64,000 nt of DNA from Streptomyces sp. NBC_00377 (GTDB taxonomy: Bacteria > Actinomycetota > Actinomycetes > Streptomycetales > Streptomycetaceae): contig NZ_CP107958.1 in assembly GCF_036075115.1 (NCBI RefSeq), positions 2,046,001 to 2,110,000 of the forward strand, in the 5' to 3' direction. This document shows, one piece after another, positions 24,176-32,180 of this stretch. Both the position numbers and the translations under genes were made by a program. Numbering within the stretch: position 1 is the stretch's first letter; each line of letters starts with the position of its first letter. The notes beneath the pieces were generated by a model. That model had not been told where the DNA came from. It ran no database searches and was given only the letters and a program-made list of their open reading frames with translations.

Positions 24176-25077
24176 TCATCCGTATCCATCCACGCGACAT
24201 CAGCCCCAGCGAGCCGCTTGCCGAAGCCCTCGACCGCCCGGTCAGCGACCAAGAGGGTCTGACCGAGCACACGGTGGTCGCCCTCTGGCCGGGGCTGGAC
24301 TATTACACGCTCGACGACGAGCAGAAGTCCTGGACCTCCGCCGAGTGGGCCGAGCACCTTGACGACCCCAGCTGGCAGCACCCCTTCGCGGCCGGTGCGC
24401 AGGACGACCGACGCGCCATCTGGCACGCGGATGTGCGCCTGCACGCCTGCGACCGCGACCTCACCGGCCCCGAGTGGTCCGAGATCGCCCACCGGATCGC
24501 CCGCATCGCGGGCATCCAGCGGCCGGGGGACGACCACGGCTGCCGCTGGATCGCCGTCCAGGCACAGCCCGGCCGCCTCGACCTGCTCGCCAACCTCATC
24601 CGCCCGGACGGCACATGGACCACGCAGCCCCAACGGCTGCTTCCGCTCCTGGCAGCCGAGTGCCGACGTATCGAGGCCGAGCTGGATCTCCGTTCTCCCC
24701 TCCTCGGCCCTGATCCTGGGCAGACCGCCCGCTTCTCGGAGCGCTCCACCGCGGCGGGCAACGGCGCTTCACCAGGCGCTGGCGACGCCACCACTCAACT
24801 CGCCGGACTGCTCCGCCAGCTCGCCGACGGGAACACCGGTCCGCTCGCGACCGTGCGCGGCCTCGTCGAGCACGCGGCCCACCGTCTCGATCGCCTCCCG
24901 CACGCCTACGGCCCGGCCGCAGGACACCAACTGGAGCTGATCGCCCGCCGCTTGTACGGCGTCCAGCAGGACCTCGACGCGACCGCCGCCGCCCTGCCCG
25001 CTACCGCACGGCCGGTGCCCCTCTCGACCCGGATGACCGCCGCGCCTCCCACGCCCGGCACCCGGCTGACCCACTGA
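24172..25077 (+). CDS. relaxase-like protein lacking catalytic histidines
   Basis: A 301-residue protein. Residues 65-165 follow the pattern of the Streptomyces relaxase/mobilisation nuclease domain: WHADVRLHACDRDLTGPEW, SEIAHRIARIAGIQRPGDDH, GCRWIAVQAQPGRLDLLANL, then IRPDGTWTT. Where active relaxases have a metal-binding segment like RHADDHIHIVA, this protein has QAQPGRLDLLA, so the HxH motif is gone. Residues 205-285 are a helical bundle like those of the 25100 and 26595 products. It probably binds DNA or a relaxase rather than nicking oriT. Confidence 0.6.
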   Translation: MIIRIHPRDISPSEPLAEALDRPVSDQEGLTEHTVVALWPGLDYYTLDDEQKSWTSAEWAEHLDDPSWQHPFAAGAQDDRRAIWHADVRLHACDRDLTGPEWSEIAHRIARIAGIQRPGDDHGCRWIAVQAQPGRLDLLANLIRPDGTWTTQPQRLLPLLAAECRRIEAELDLRSPLLGPDPGQTARFSERSTAAGNGASPGAGDATTQLAGLLRQLADGNTGPLATVRGLVEHAAHRLDRLPHAYGPAAGHQLELIARRLYGVQQDLDATAAALPATARPVPLSTRMTAAPPTPGTRLTH

Positions 25078-25099
25078 CCCCCCTTGAAAGAACAGCTTC

Positions 25100-25810
25100 T
25101 TGGCCTTTGCCGATCGCTTCCTGACCCTGGGGCGCGACGCGCACTCCGGAGAAGTCCTCGTCCGCGGCGGCGATCCGGAAGCCCACAGCATCCTTCAACG
25201 CACCGGCTTTGTCCCCGTCGTCCGCCTCCACGAGACCTATCACCGCCTGCCCATCGGTCTCGACATAGCCGAGGAGGAACGTCTCGCCACTCGCGCCGTG
25301 GCCCGGCTGCGCGCTGTGCGCTACCACGTCGACGCCGATGACGCCTTCGACACCGAGACGCGCGAGTCGCACTACCAGCCACTCGGCTCGCTGGTCGCCG
25401 ACCTCGCCGAGCGGATCCGTGAAGCCACCACGAGCGGCGAGGTCGCCGACGCGCTGACCGAACTGACCGCCTCCCACGACGGAGTGCTCATCGCGCTGGG
25501 CGAAGTCCTCACCGCGACCGCCGCCTTCTACCAGGGTCTGGGCCAGGCCCCGGATCCGCACACCGCGAAGCGGCTGCAGTACCTCGGCGAGCACCGGCTC
25601 GGCGTCATCCGGTCCGACCTCACCCACATGCGCAACGACCTCGCCGACCGGCACCAGAACCACCCCCAGCGCCGCGCGTGCACCGCCGACGTCGGGCCGG
25701 ACGAACGCGAAGCCTCCGCCATCTGCGCCTGTCCCGCGCCCTCGCCGCGCCTGACCACCAGCCCCGCCGCCGCACCCACCGCAGCAGCCCCGGCAAACAG
25801 GCGGCGCTGA
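25100..25810 (+). CDS. two-domain accessory protein (alpha/beta plus helical bundle)
   Basis: A 236-residue protein. Residues 10-85 form the recurring alpha/beta module (HSILQRTGFVPVVRLHETYH, LATRAVARLRAVRYHVDADD). Residues 95-185 form the recurring helical bundle (LVADLAERIREATTSGEVAD, GVLIALGEVLTATAAFYQG, LGVIRSDLTHMRNDLADR). TTG 25100 lies after GAAAGAACAG. The same domain order is found in the 26595 product. Function unknown; the tail is Pro/Ala-rich. Confidence 0.65.
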   Translation: MAFADRFLTLGRDAHSGEVLVRGGDPEAHSILQRTGFVPVVRLHETYHRLPIGLDIAEEERLATRAVARLRAVRYHVDADDAFDTETRESHYQPLGSLVADLAERIREATTSGEVADALTELTASHDGVLIALGEVLTATAAFYQGLGQAPDPHTAKRLQYLGEHRLGVIRSDLTHMRNDLADRHQNHPQRRACTADVGPDEREASAICACPAPSPRLTTSPAAAPTAAAPANRRR

Positions 25811-25839
25811 CCCCCGCCCCCTTCCTTTCTGAGGAGACC

Positions 25840-26598
25840 ATGCACGTCCCCACCCCCGACACCACTCTCGGCTCGTTCGCTGCTGTCCTCGCCGGCGAAC
25901 TGCCCGGCGCCTGGACCAGCACGTACCACCCGGACCGCGGCGGCAACAACGATCACGCCGCCCTCACCGACCACGTGTGGGACATGAACCAGGTCGCCGA
26001 CACCCTGGCCAAGCACACCGTGGACCACTGCGCCGTGCTGACCCGCGACGACGGCAGCCGACTGTTCGTCGCGGACCCGCTCGGGCACGGCGAGGGCTAC
26101 CTGATCGCCGCAATGGCCCCCACCGACGCACCGGCCGAAGCGTTCCGTGGCGTCCGCGAGCCCGACGGAATCGCGGTGGACGCCGATCCGTTCAGCGCCG
26201 CCGAGGACATCCATTTCGACCTGCTGCCCCGGTACGACAAGGCCCTCGCCCAGGTCCGCACCAACGCCGCCCGCCTCACGACGCCGCCGGCCGCTGAGCC
26301 GGAACACGTGGTGATGACCTGGTCCGGCGACGCCCTCGTCGTCGACAAGCCCGACCGCGACGACATCGTCCAGGCCCTGACCGAGGCCGGCTTCGCCCTC
26401 GACGCGGAAGACGACGTCTTCGTCCTGTCCGGTGACGACTCCGCGCACCAGGCCGCGTCCGTACGAGCCGCCGGCCAGCGCTTGTCCGAGCTGGGCGTCG
26501 GCGTCGTCCTACGTAATCCGCCCGCCCGGCCCGCCCTGGGCACCACCTCGGTAGCGCCTCCGAGCCCGCCGGTCACCTCTCCGCACCGGGGCCGGTGA
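25840..26598 (+). CDS. accessory protein with C-terminal GF-x-GY module
   Basis: A 252-residue protein beginning at ATG 25840 after GAGGAG. The first 145 residues are a distinct domain (VDHCAVLTRDDGSRLFVADP, GEGYLIAAMAPTDAPAEAF). Residues 150-225 are the recurring module (HVVMTWSGDALVVDKPDRDD, IVQALTEAGFALDAEDDVFV, VRAAGQRLSELGVGVVLR). The stop overlaps the next GTG as GTGA. Function unknown. Confidence 0.65.
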   Translation: MHVPTPDTTLGSFAAVLAGELPGAWTSTYHPDRGGNNDHAALTDHVWDMNQVADTLAKHTVDHCAVLTRDDGSRLFVADPLGHGEGYLIAAMAPTDAPAEAFRGVREPDGIAVDADPFSAAEDIHFDLLPRYDKALAQVRTNAARLTTPPAAEPEHVVMTWSGDALVVDKPDRDDIVQALTEAGFALDAEDDVFVLSGDDSAHQAASVRAAGQRLSELGVGVVLRNPPARPALGTTSVAPPSPPVTSPHRGR

Positions 26599-27263
26599 CT
26601 CTCGCCCACGGGGACGAGCCGACGTTCCTCGTCCTGGATTACGTGACCATTTCCCGGGACCCGAAGACCGCGCTGGTCGTCGCCATCGGGGGCGACCAGC
26701 GCGCGGCCGGCCTCTTGCAGACCGCTGGCGGCTTCCGTTCCGCCCCAGGCCCACGCGGCGACTACCACCGTCTGCCGCACGCCCTGCCCGTCGAGGAGCA
26801 GCGTCAGGGTGCCACCGCCGCAGCCCATGCCCTGCTTCTGGCCGGGTACAGCGTCCATCTCGACCCCATGCTCAACACCCTGGCCACCCAGGGCAGCGAC
26901 CGGCAAGCCGCCCACCGCCATCTCGAACAGCTCACCTCACTCGGCAGCGATGCCGACAATGACCGGCAGGTCGCGGCGGTCCTGACCGAGATCGCGGCAC
27001 CCGACGACGGCCTGCTGCCCCGCCTGACGCAGTCGCTGCTTGCGACCTGGGCATCGTGGGGCCGGCGTCTCAAGGACACCGGCGGTGACCCGCAGGTGGC
27101 CATGCAGCTGGGCACCATCGTCAACCAACTGTCCACCCTCACCTGGCAGATCGAGCAGGTCCGCAACGACGTCGACCGGACCGGCCCCGCACTACAGACC
27201 TACCCCCGCCCAGTGTCCACAGCGCCCTCGCCGCTGGCTGCGCCCGCCGTTCGACAGCGCTGA
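26595..27263 (+). CDS. two-domain accessory protein (alpha/beta plus helical bundle)
   Basis: A 222-residue protein with the same domain order as the 25100 product: alpha/beta module at residues 25-100 (AAGLLQTAGGFRSAPGPRGD, YHRLPHALPVEEQRQGATAA, ALLLAGYSVHLDPML) and helical bundle at 110-195 (VAAVLTEIAAPDDGLLPRLT, QSLLATWASWGRRL, STLTWQIEQVRNDVDR). GTG 26595 overlaps the preceding stop. Clearly paralogous to 25100 although identity is low. Function unknown. Confidence 0.65.
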   Translation: MTLAHGDEPTFLVLDYVTISRDPKTALVVAIGGDQRAAGLLQTAGGFRSAPGPRGDYHRLPHALPVEEQRQGATAAAHALLLAGYSVHLDPMLNTLATQGSDRQAAHRHLEQLTSLGSDADNDRQVAAVLTEIAAPDDGLLPRLTQSLLATWASWGRRLKDTGGDPQVAMQLGTIVNQLSTLTWQIEQVRNDVDRTGPALQTYPRPVSTAPSPLAAPAVRQR

Positions 27264-27283
27264 CCTGATCCCCGAACAGGAGC

Positions 27284-27706
27284 ATGCCGTACGTGGGAAA
27301 CCGCGCCGACGACGAAGGCACCGACGTCGAGATCTACATCAGACCGCTGACCGACACGGTCCACGCCGACACCCCCACCGATGCGCCCGAGAAACTCCTG
27401 GCCCTGCTCGACAGCCTCGGCTTCGAACGCAAGACGGCGGCGACGGCCGGGCCCGTCTATGTCTGGCACGAGGTCCCCGACCGCCTCACCAAGGCCGAGA
27501 AGAAGAGGCTCGCCACCAGCGCCGTCCCCTCGCTGCTCGTGGCCGGATACCTGGTCAACATCACCAACGCCGTCTGGGACGCCGCCGCCTATCAGGAGGC
27601 CGCAGAGGCAGTGCGCCGCCAGCCCGGCGCCGCAGCCGCGCCGCACACCGCGACCGCCTCCGTCATCCGGGCCCACAGCAGTCCGGCGACACCTCGTCGG
27701 CGGTGA
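27284..27706 (+). CDS. single-module accessory protein (GF-x-GY domain)
   Basis: A 140-residue protein made almost entirely of the recurring alpha/beta module: VEIYIRPLTDTVHADTPTDA, EKLLALLDSLGFERKTAA, VWHEVPDRLTKAEKKRLATS, LLVAGYLVNITNAVWDAA. ATG 27284 follows ACAGGAGC. The next gene encodes a close relative, suggesting recent tandem duplication. Confidence 0.65.
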   Translation: MPYVGNRADDEGTDVEIYIRPLTDTVHADTPTDAPEKLLALLDSLGFERKTAATAGPVYVWHEVPDRLTKAEKKRLATSAVPSLLVAGYLVNITNAVWDAAAYQEAAEAVRRQPGAAAAPHTATASVIRAHSSPATPRRR

Positions 27707-27731
27707 GCCACGATCGAAAGGAGTCCCGCTC

Positions 27732-28103
27732 GTGAGCCTGGCGGACGAGCACGAGGTCGACGTTGAGTTCTATCACCGCGACGGAACGATCTACGTCGAT
27801 ACCCGCACCAGCGCCCCGGAGCAGCTGCTCGTCCTGCTCGACGGCCTCGGGCTCGAACGCCACGGCGGCGAGGGCGAGATCTGGCATCAAGTCCCCGACC
27901 AGATGGACGAGATCGCCATGAAGGACATGGCCGATCGGGCTGCGTGGCTGCTGACCGGCCACGGCTTCCAGGTCTCCATTGATACGGGCCTCTTCGGCGG
28001 CACCGCCTACCGCGCCGCCCTCGCCGCATCCCCAGCACACCGGCCGGCACCCGCGCCCGCAGCGCCTGCCCCGAGCGCGTCGCGCCCTCGCCGTACGCGC
28101 TGA
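27732..28103 (+). CDS. single-module accessory protein, tandem paralogue of 27284
   Basis: A 123-residue protein starting at GTG 27732 after AAAGGAG. It parallels its neighbour closely: VDVEFYHRDGTIYVDTRTSA, EQLLVLLDGLGLERHGGEG, IWHQVPDQMDEIAMKDMADR, LLTGHGFQVSIDTGLF. The C-terminal tail is Pro/Ala/Arg-rich. Function unknown. Confidence 0.65.
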   Translation: MSLADEHEVDVEFYHRDGTIYVDTRTSAPEQLLVLLDGLGLERHGGEGEIWHQVPDQMDEIAMKDMADRAAWLLTGHGFQVSIDTGLFGGTAYRAALAASPAHRPAPAPAAPAPSASRPRRTR

Positions 28104-28158
28104 CCACCCACCGCGCCGACCCCACAGGGGGGCGGCCCAGACCTCACCTGGAGTACCT

Positions 28159-28380
28159 GTCACCCGCGAAACCGACCGCACCCCACCGCCCATCACAGCC
28201 GACCGCAAGCCGCGCCTGGTCACCGCCCTCTTCCGCCGCTACCTGCGGGCCGTCACCGCCGACAGCCGCAACCGGACCAACCTGCTGGCCGGCGGGCACC
28301 CCGAAGCGGCCCTCGACGAAGCCCGGCGCCGGCACATGTTCCCTCTCGTCGACAGCCACCACATCCGCCACCACAACTAG
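28159..28380 (+). CDS. small basic protein without a canonical start
   Basis: A 73-codon frame with strong third-position bias (RLVTALFRRYLRAVTADSRN, NLLAGGHPEAALDEARRRHM). GGAG lies five bases before GTC 28159, the first codon of the high-bias stretch; no ATG, GTG, TTG or CTG precedes it in frame within the intergenic gap. A near-cognate start or a mutated GTG is implied. The product is basic and helical. Not recognised. Confidence 0.5.
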   Translation, partial: VTRETDRTPPPITADRKPRLVTALFRRYLRAVTADSRNRTNLLAGGHPEAALDEARRRHMFPLVDSHHIRHHN

Positions 28381-28409
28381 CAGCCCGACCTGGCCCGTTC
28401 AGGAGGCCC

Positions 28410-28802
28410 ATGACCAACCCCCCGCCCCTCACCTCGGTACGGCTCGCTGACGACATCGCACGCCAGCTCAGCCAGCTCACACAGCTCTTGGCCCAATCGC
28501 CGCCGCACGAGGCCGCCCAGATTCTCGGCAAGGTCCTCGACTACGACGAGGGCCTGCTCGGACGAGTCACCAACCTGGTCGCCACCGGATCACGCTTCGC
28601 CCAGGACCACTCCCAGCGCGGCATCCTGCACCCCGAGGTATGGCTGGCCCTGGGCCGCGCGGCCAACGAACTCGACAGCGTGGGCGAGGACCTCAACGAG
28701 CACACCGGCACGATCAAACAGCTCGCCACGCCCGCCACCCCGTCCACCAGCCCGGCTGCGCGGCCCGCCGGATCGGCGATGGTCGTCAGGCGGCACCGGT
28801 GA
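28410..28802 (+). CDS. helical bundle accessory protein
   Basis: A 130-residue protein equivalent to the helical bundle of the 25100 and 26595 products: LADDIARQLSQLTQLLAQS, ILGKVLDYDEGLLGRVTNLV, VWLALGRAANELDSVGEDLN. ATG 28410 follows CAGGAGG. Its stop overlaps the next GTG, coupling it to a DUF317 gene. The 29769 product is a paralogue with the same DUF317 partner arrangement. Confidence 0.65.
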   Translation: MTNPPPLTSVRLADDIARQLSQLTQLLAQSPPHEAAQILGKVLDYDEGLLGRVTNLVATGSRFAQDHSQRGILHPEVWLALGRAANELDSVGEDLNEHTGTIKQLATPATPSTSPAARPAGSAMVVRRHR

Positions 28803-29605
28803 GACAGAACAAGCAGTGGTCCGGCTGGGGCGCCGCCGGTCAGCAGGCCCAGCAGCACTACCTCGTCGAGCCCCGCTATCTCGCCGGCGGCGGCGACCTG
28901 CGCCACGTCACCGAGTACCTGCGCGCCTCCGGGTGGAAGGACAAGTCCAAGAGCGGCGGCCCCATCGTCTTCGACAGCCCGGACAAGTCCGTGCACATCG
29001 GATACGACCCGTTCACCCAGCCCGGCGGCTGGACCATCAGCGGGAAGCAGACCGCGCACCAGGAGGCATGGCACGCCACCTTCGGCCGGCAGACGCCCGT
29101 CGAAATCGTCGCCAGTATCACCGACGCCCTGTTCAAGGAGCGCAAGGCACACGCCCCCAACGTGTGGGAGCCCCTGCAGCAACAGGGCTGGGAGACCGAG
29201 CGAGGCCAGCACTTCACCGCCCGCAGCCCGGACGGCGATGCCTTCGTCCGCTTCCACCAGTCTGGCCCAGGCCAGGCACACTGGTGGGTCGGTGCTCGCA
29301 ACGAACACGGCCGTGTGTGGGAGGCGATGTTCACGCCGACCACGCCGATGCATCTGGTGCAGGCATTCAGCACGGCGCTCGCGGACCCGCAGCCCGTGCT
29401 GCGGCCCCTCGGCCGCGTCCCGCCCTCCCAGCGGATCCGCACCACCTCCGTGTCCGTCCTGCCGTCCCAGCTCAGCGCCTGGCAGCAGGCCCGGATCACC
29501 GCCGCCAGAGCGGCCACATGGGCCCATAGCTCCTTCGCCACCAACCGGGCCCGCTCCAGCCCCGGCGCTCGCCCGTACGCGACGTCCGACGGCCGACGCC
29601 GCTGA
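28799..29605 (+). CDS. DUF317 domain protein
   Basis: A 268-residue protein with two DUF317-type repeats. The first contains YLVEPRYLAGGGDLRHVTEY, LRASGWKDKSKSG and AWHATFGRQTPVEIVASITD; the second contains VWEPLQQQGWETERGQHFTA, WWVGARNEHGRVWEAMFTPT and THPMHLVQAFS-like sequence (TPMHLVQAFSTAL). DUF317 proteins are frequent on Streptomyces plasmids and integrative elements and have no assigned activity. GTG 28799 overlaps the preceding stop as GTGA. First of three DUF317 genes here. Confidence 0.85.
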   Translation: MRQNKQWSGWGAAGQQAQQHYLVEPRYLAGGGDLRHVTEYLRASGWKDKSKSGGPIVFDSPDKSVHIGYDPFTQPGGWTISGKQTAHQEAWHATFGRQTPVEIVASITDALFKERKAHAPNVWEPLQQQGWETERGQHFTARSPDGDAFVRFHQSGPGQAHWWVGARNEHGRVWEAMFTPTTPMHLVQAFSTALADPQPVLRPLGRVPPSQRIRTTSVSVLPSQLSAWQQARITAARAATWAHSSFATNRARSSPGARPYATSDGRRR

Positions 29606-29652
29606 CCGGCCTCGGGTGAATACGCCCGCTGCCCTGTCCCCAACTTTCCTCG

Positions 29653-29769
29653 ATGGCAAGGAGGTTCATCACCGATCTGAACTGCGACGACACCCTCGCC
29701 ACAGGGGATATCCACAGGGCCGTCCACAGCCTGGCCTGCTCACCACCACGTTTCACTCAAGGACGCTGA
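29653..29769 (+). CDS. possible small ORF, 38 aa
   Basis: ATG 29653 to TGA 29767 encodes 38 residues (FITDLNCDDTLATGDIHRAV...) between two accessory modules. AAGGAGG lies inside the frame at codons 2-4, so translation might instead begin just after it. Third-position bias is only moderate. The stop overlaps the next ATG. Low certainty. Confidence 0.3.
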   Translation: MARRFITDLNCDDTLATGDIHRAVHSLACSPPRFTQGR

Positions 29770-30122
29770 TGCCCAACCCCTCACACCCCAGCTCCGACCA
29801 GATCGCGCAGGCGACCGCAACCCTGACCCAGCTCAAGGACTATCTACGCACCAACCCGCCCGTCACCGACGTGCTGCCGCTGCTGGCTCGCCTCCTCGAC
29901 GAGGACACCGGCGTCCCCATCCTGCTCGGCGACGTCCTGCGCAACGCCGCGCACCTCGTCTCCCAGCAGGCCACCAGCCCCCAGACCGACGAGATCCGCC
30001 TGATCATCGACGGGCTCCGGGACGCCGCCCAGGAGGCCACGGACTGGCACGTCCTGCACTGGGACATCCAGCGCGCGGGCGGCCAGGCGTTCGCGCCCGC
30101 AGGTCCGCCGACGACTTCGTGA
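29769..30122 (+). CDS. helical bundle accessory protein
   Basis: A 117-residue protein paralogous to the 28410 product: IAQATATLTQLKDYLRTNPP, VLPLLARLLDEDTGVPILLG, LRNAAHLVSQQA, IRLIIDGLRDAAQEATDWHV. The LLD-x-D-x-G motif at the centre of the bundle is shared. The stop overlaps the GTG of the following DUF317 gene, repeating the helical bundle + DUF317 unit. Confidence 0.65.
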   Translation: MPNPSHPSSDQIAQATATLTQLKDYLRTNPPVTDVLPLLARLLDEDTGVPILLGDVLRNAAHLVSQQATSPQTDEIRLIIDGLRDAAQEATDWHVLHWDIQRAGGQAFAPAGPPTTS

Positions 30123-30937
30123 CCCGCCCCTACATCGCCAGCAAAGCCGACGACCCCTGGTCTCGTATCTGGTTCGACACCAGTCCCCGTCATCTCGCCG
30201 GGCCCGGCGACCCGCGCCATGTCACCCAGGCGCTGCGGGCCGGCGGCTGGAAGAACTACGCCGACCCCGACTTTCCCCATGTCGTCCTGGCCAGCCCCGA
30301 CTTCCGCCACACGCTCGTACTCGAACCCGCTGCGGACACGTACTCCGCCTGGTGGCGGATCTCCTCACAGCGCTGGCACGCGTCGTTCGGCGGCAACACA
30401 CCCGCCGAGATCATCGCCGGAATCACCGACGCCCTCCTGCACCCCGCCCCGGTCGCGGAGCCAGATGTGTGGCCGACCCTGCAAGCGGCGGCCTGGACCT
30501 ACGAGCGCGACGAGCGGGGCAATGAGAGTGCGCGCCATCCGGACGGCATCACCACCATGGAGCGGCGGGCGACGCTGACGAGCGACTACTTCAGCTGGAG
30601 CGCCGACGTCGCGCTCCCCACAGGTCTCGGCGGCCACCAGCGGCTGTGGCACGCGTACTTCGACGACCGCACACCCCGCCACCTGCTCGCCGCCTTCGCC
30701 ACCGCCCTCACCGACCCCGCGCCCGTGCCGCGCGGCCGCTACGACGTCCCGCACTCCCACCTGGTCACCCAGGTGGAACGCGGCGCCCAGGGCGAGCAAC
30801 TGGCCGCCGCCCACGAGGCGCGCCTGAAGGCCATCCGGGCCGCCGCCCGCAAGGCCCGCCGCAGTGGCGCGCCGACCACGCACCCCGTCCTGGCACCCGC
30901 CGCCGAGTTGGCCGCTGCTGCGGCCCGGGGCCGCTGA
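30119..30937 (+). CDS. DUF317 domain protein
   Basis: A 272-residue protein with two DUF317-type repeats: SPRHLAGPGDPRHVTQALRA, GWKNYADPDFPHVVLASPD, RWHASFGGNTPAEIIAGITD, then VWPTLQAAAWTYERDERG and LWHAYFDDRTPRHLLAAFAT. GTG 30119 overlaps the preceding stop. Clearly paralogous to the 28799 and 31611 products. Function unknown. Confidence 0.85.
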   Translation: MTRPYIASKADDPWSRIWFDTSPRHLAGPGDPRHVTQALRAGGWKNYADPDFPHVVLASPDFRHTLVLEPAADTYSAWWRISSQRWHASFGGNTPAEIIAGITDALLHPAPVAEPDVWPTLQAAAWTYERDERGNESARHPDGITTMERRATLTSDYFSWSADVALPTGLGGHQRLWHAYFDDRTPRHLLAAFATALTDPAPVPRGRYDVPHSHLVTQVERGAQGEQLAAAHEARLKAIRAAARKARRSGAPTTHPVLAPAAELAAAAARGR

Positions 30938-31005
30938 ACCACGCGGCGCGGCCTCGGCCGCGCCGCACCCCCTCGCCGTCACACCTGTATGCCCGAAGGC
31001 CCTTC

Positions 31006-31614
31006 TTGACCATTCCACTGGAACCCGCGAGCCCAGAGCACCGCCTCCATCTGAGCCAACTCGCCATCTACCTGAGGGAAAGCAGGCAGATCCTCGCCGC
31101 CTGGGACGCCTACTCCGACCAGCACTCCGACCCCGAAACGCACCAGCCCTACGACGAGGACACCTACGGCCTGCGCCAGCGCCAGCGCGACTCCGACACT
31201 TTGGTCTCTTTCGGTCGGGTATATGACCACGCCGACGAACTGGTGCACGTCGCCGAACAGCAGCTCGCCCAGCTGCCCACCTCCGCCCGGACCCGGCGCT
31301 ACGCCTGGCAGGTGCGAGAACTGCGCGACAGCACCAAGGGGCTGTACGCCGTCCACGACGACTGGCTCGCCGTGCGCCGCGCACTGCCCGCGAGCGCCCG
31401 GCCCGGGACCGCGGCGTTCGATGAACCGCTCGCCGAAAGCTACGCGGAAGCCTGGCACTACCTCGACCAGTGGGCGATCCACGGCCAAGCGCTCTTCGCC
31501 ATCAACGCGCTGGCGCAGAAGCGACCGAAGGCATCCGCGCCAGCACTGGTCACGACGCCGCCCATGCCCAGGGCCGCCGCAGCGTCGTCTACGGCCCGGC
31601 GGTGGTGCGCGTGA
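31006..31614 (+). CDS. helical accessory protein
   Basis: A 202-residue helical protein (LHLSQLAIYLRESRQILAAW, ELVHVAEQQLAQLPTSAR, QVRELRDSTKGLYAVHDDW, YAEAWHYLDQWAIHGQAL). TTG 31006 has GAAGG upstream. It takes the place of the small helical bundle before the third DUF317 gene, whose GTG overlaps its stop as GTGA. The sequence is not clearly homologous to the other bundles. Confidence 0.6.
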   Translation: MTIPLEPASPEHRLHLSQLAIYLRESRQILAAWDAYSDQHSDPETHQPYDEDTYGLRQRQRDSDTLVSFGRVYDHADELVHVAEQQLAQLPTSARTRRYAWQVRELRDSTKGLYAVHDDWLAVRRALPASARPGTAAFDEPLAESYAEAWHYLDQWAIHGQALFAINALAQKRPKASAPALVTTPPMPRAAAASSTARRWCA

Positions 31615-32132
31615 GCGACACCGTCGAGCAGGCGCTCATCACCCCGCGCTATCTCGCGGGCGGCGGAGACCCGGGGTGGATCACCGTGCCGCTGCATCGC
31701 GCCGCTGGCCGGAGCTACGGACACGAGCCGCTGACGCCGCGCGTCCTGCTCACCAGCCTTGACCAGCTCATCCAGCTGCGTCTGGACCCCGACCCGGACG
31801 ATCCGGGCTGGTGGACCATCCGGCACACGCGTACCGCGGATCACCCCGGCTGGACGGCCACCTTCGACGCCCGCACCCCCGTCGAGATCATCGCCGCCTT
31901 CACCGACGCCCTGACCGATCCATCCGGCCCGCCCACCGCGCCCGATCCCTGCGATCCGAGCTGGATCCCGGGCTTGGCCCGCGACCGCATGACCGTGCAC
32001 ACCCATCACGTCGCCGCGCCGGACATCGCCTTCGCCCTGGAGCGACGCGTCAGCGCCCTCGCCGCCCGGCACCGCCCAGCGACCACTGCCCCGCCCGCGC
32101 CGCACGGCCGTTCGCCGCGCCGCACCCGCTGA
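31611..32132 (+). CDS. DUF317 domain protein, short
   Basis: A 173-residue protein with one full DUF317-type repeat (LITPRYLAGGGDPGWITVPL, WWTIRHTRTADHPGWTATF, DARTPVEIIAAFTDALTDP) and only the start of a second before a Pro/Arg tail. It is shorter than its two paralogues at 28799 and 30119. GTG 31611 overlaps the preceding stop. It is followed by the coupling-protein gene. Confidence 0.8.
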   Translation: MSDTVEQALITPRYLAGGGDPGWITVPLHRAAGRSYGHEPLTPRVLLTSLDQLIQLRLDPDPDDPGWWTIRHTRTADHPGWTATFDARTPVEIIAAFTDALTDPSGPPTAPDPCDPSWIPGLARDRMTVHTHHVAAPDIAFALERRVSALAARHRPATTAPPAPHGRSPRRTR

Positions 32133-32180
32133 CCGGCCCCGCCCGCGCCGCGCTCCTGACCCACGTACCTGGACCAGCCC

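Noticed and set aside
29700-29740. Two CCACA motifs resembling DnaA boxes
   Set aside because: Only two imperfect matches in a GC-rich setting, with no cluster or AT-rich unwinding region.
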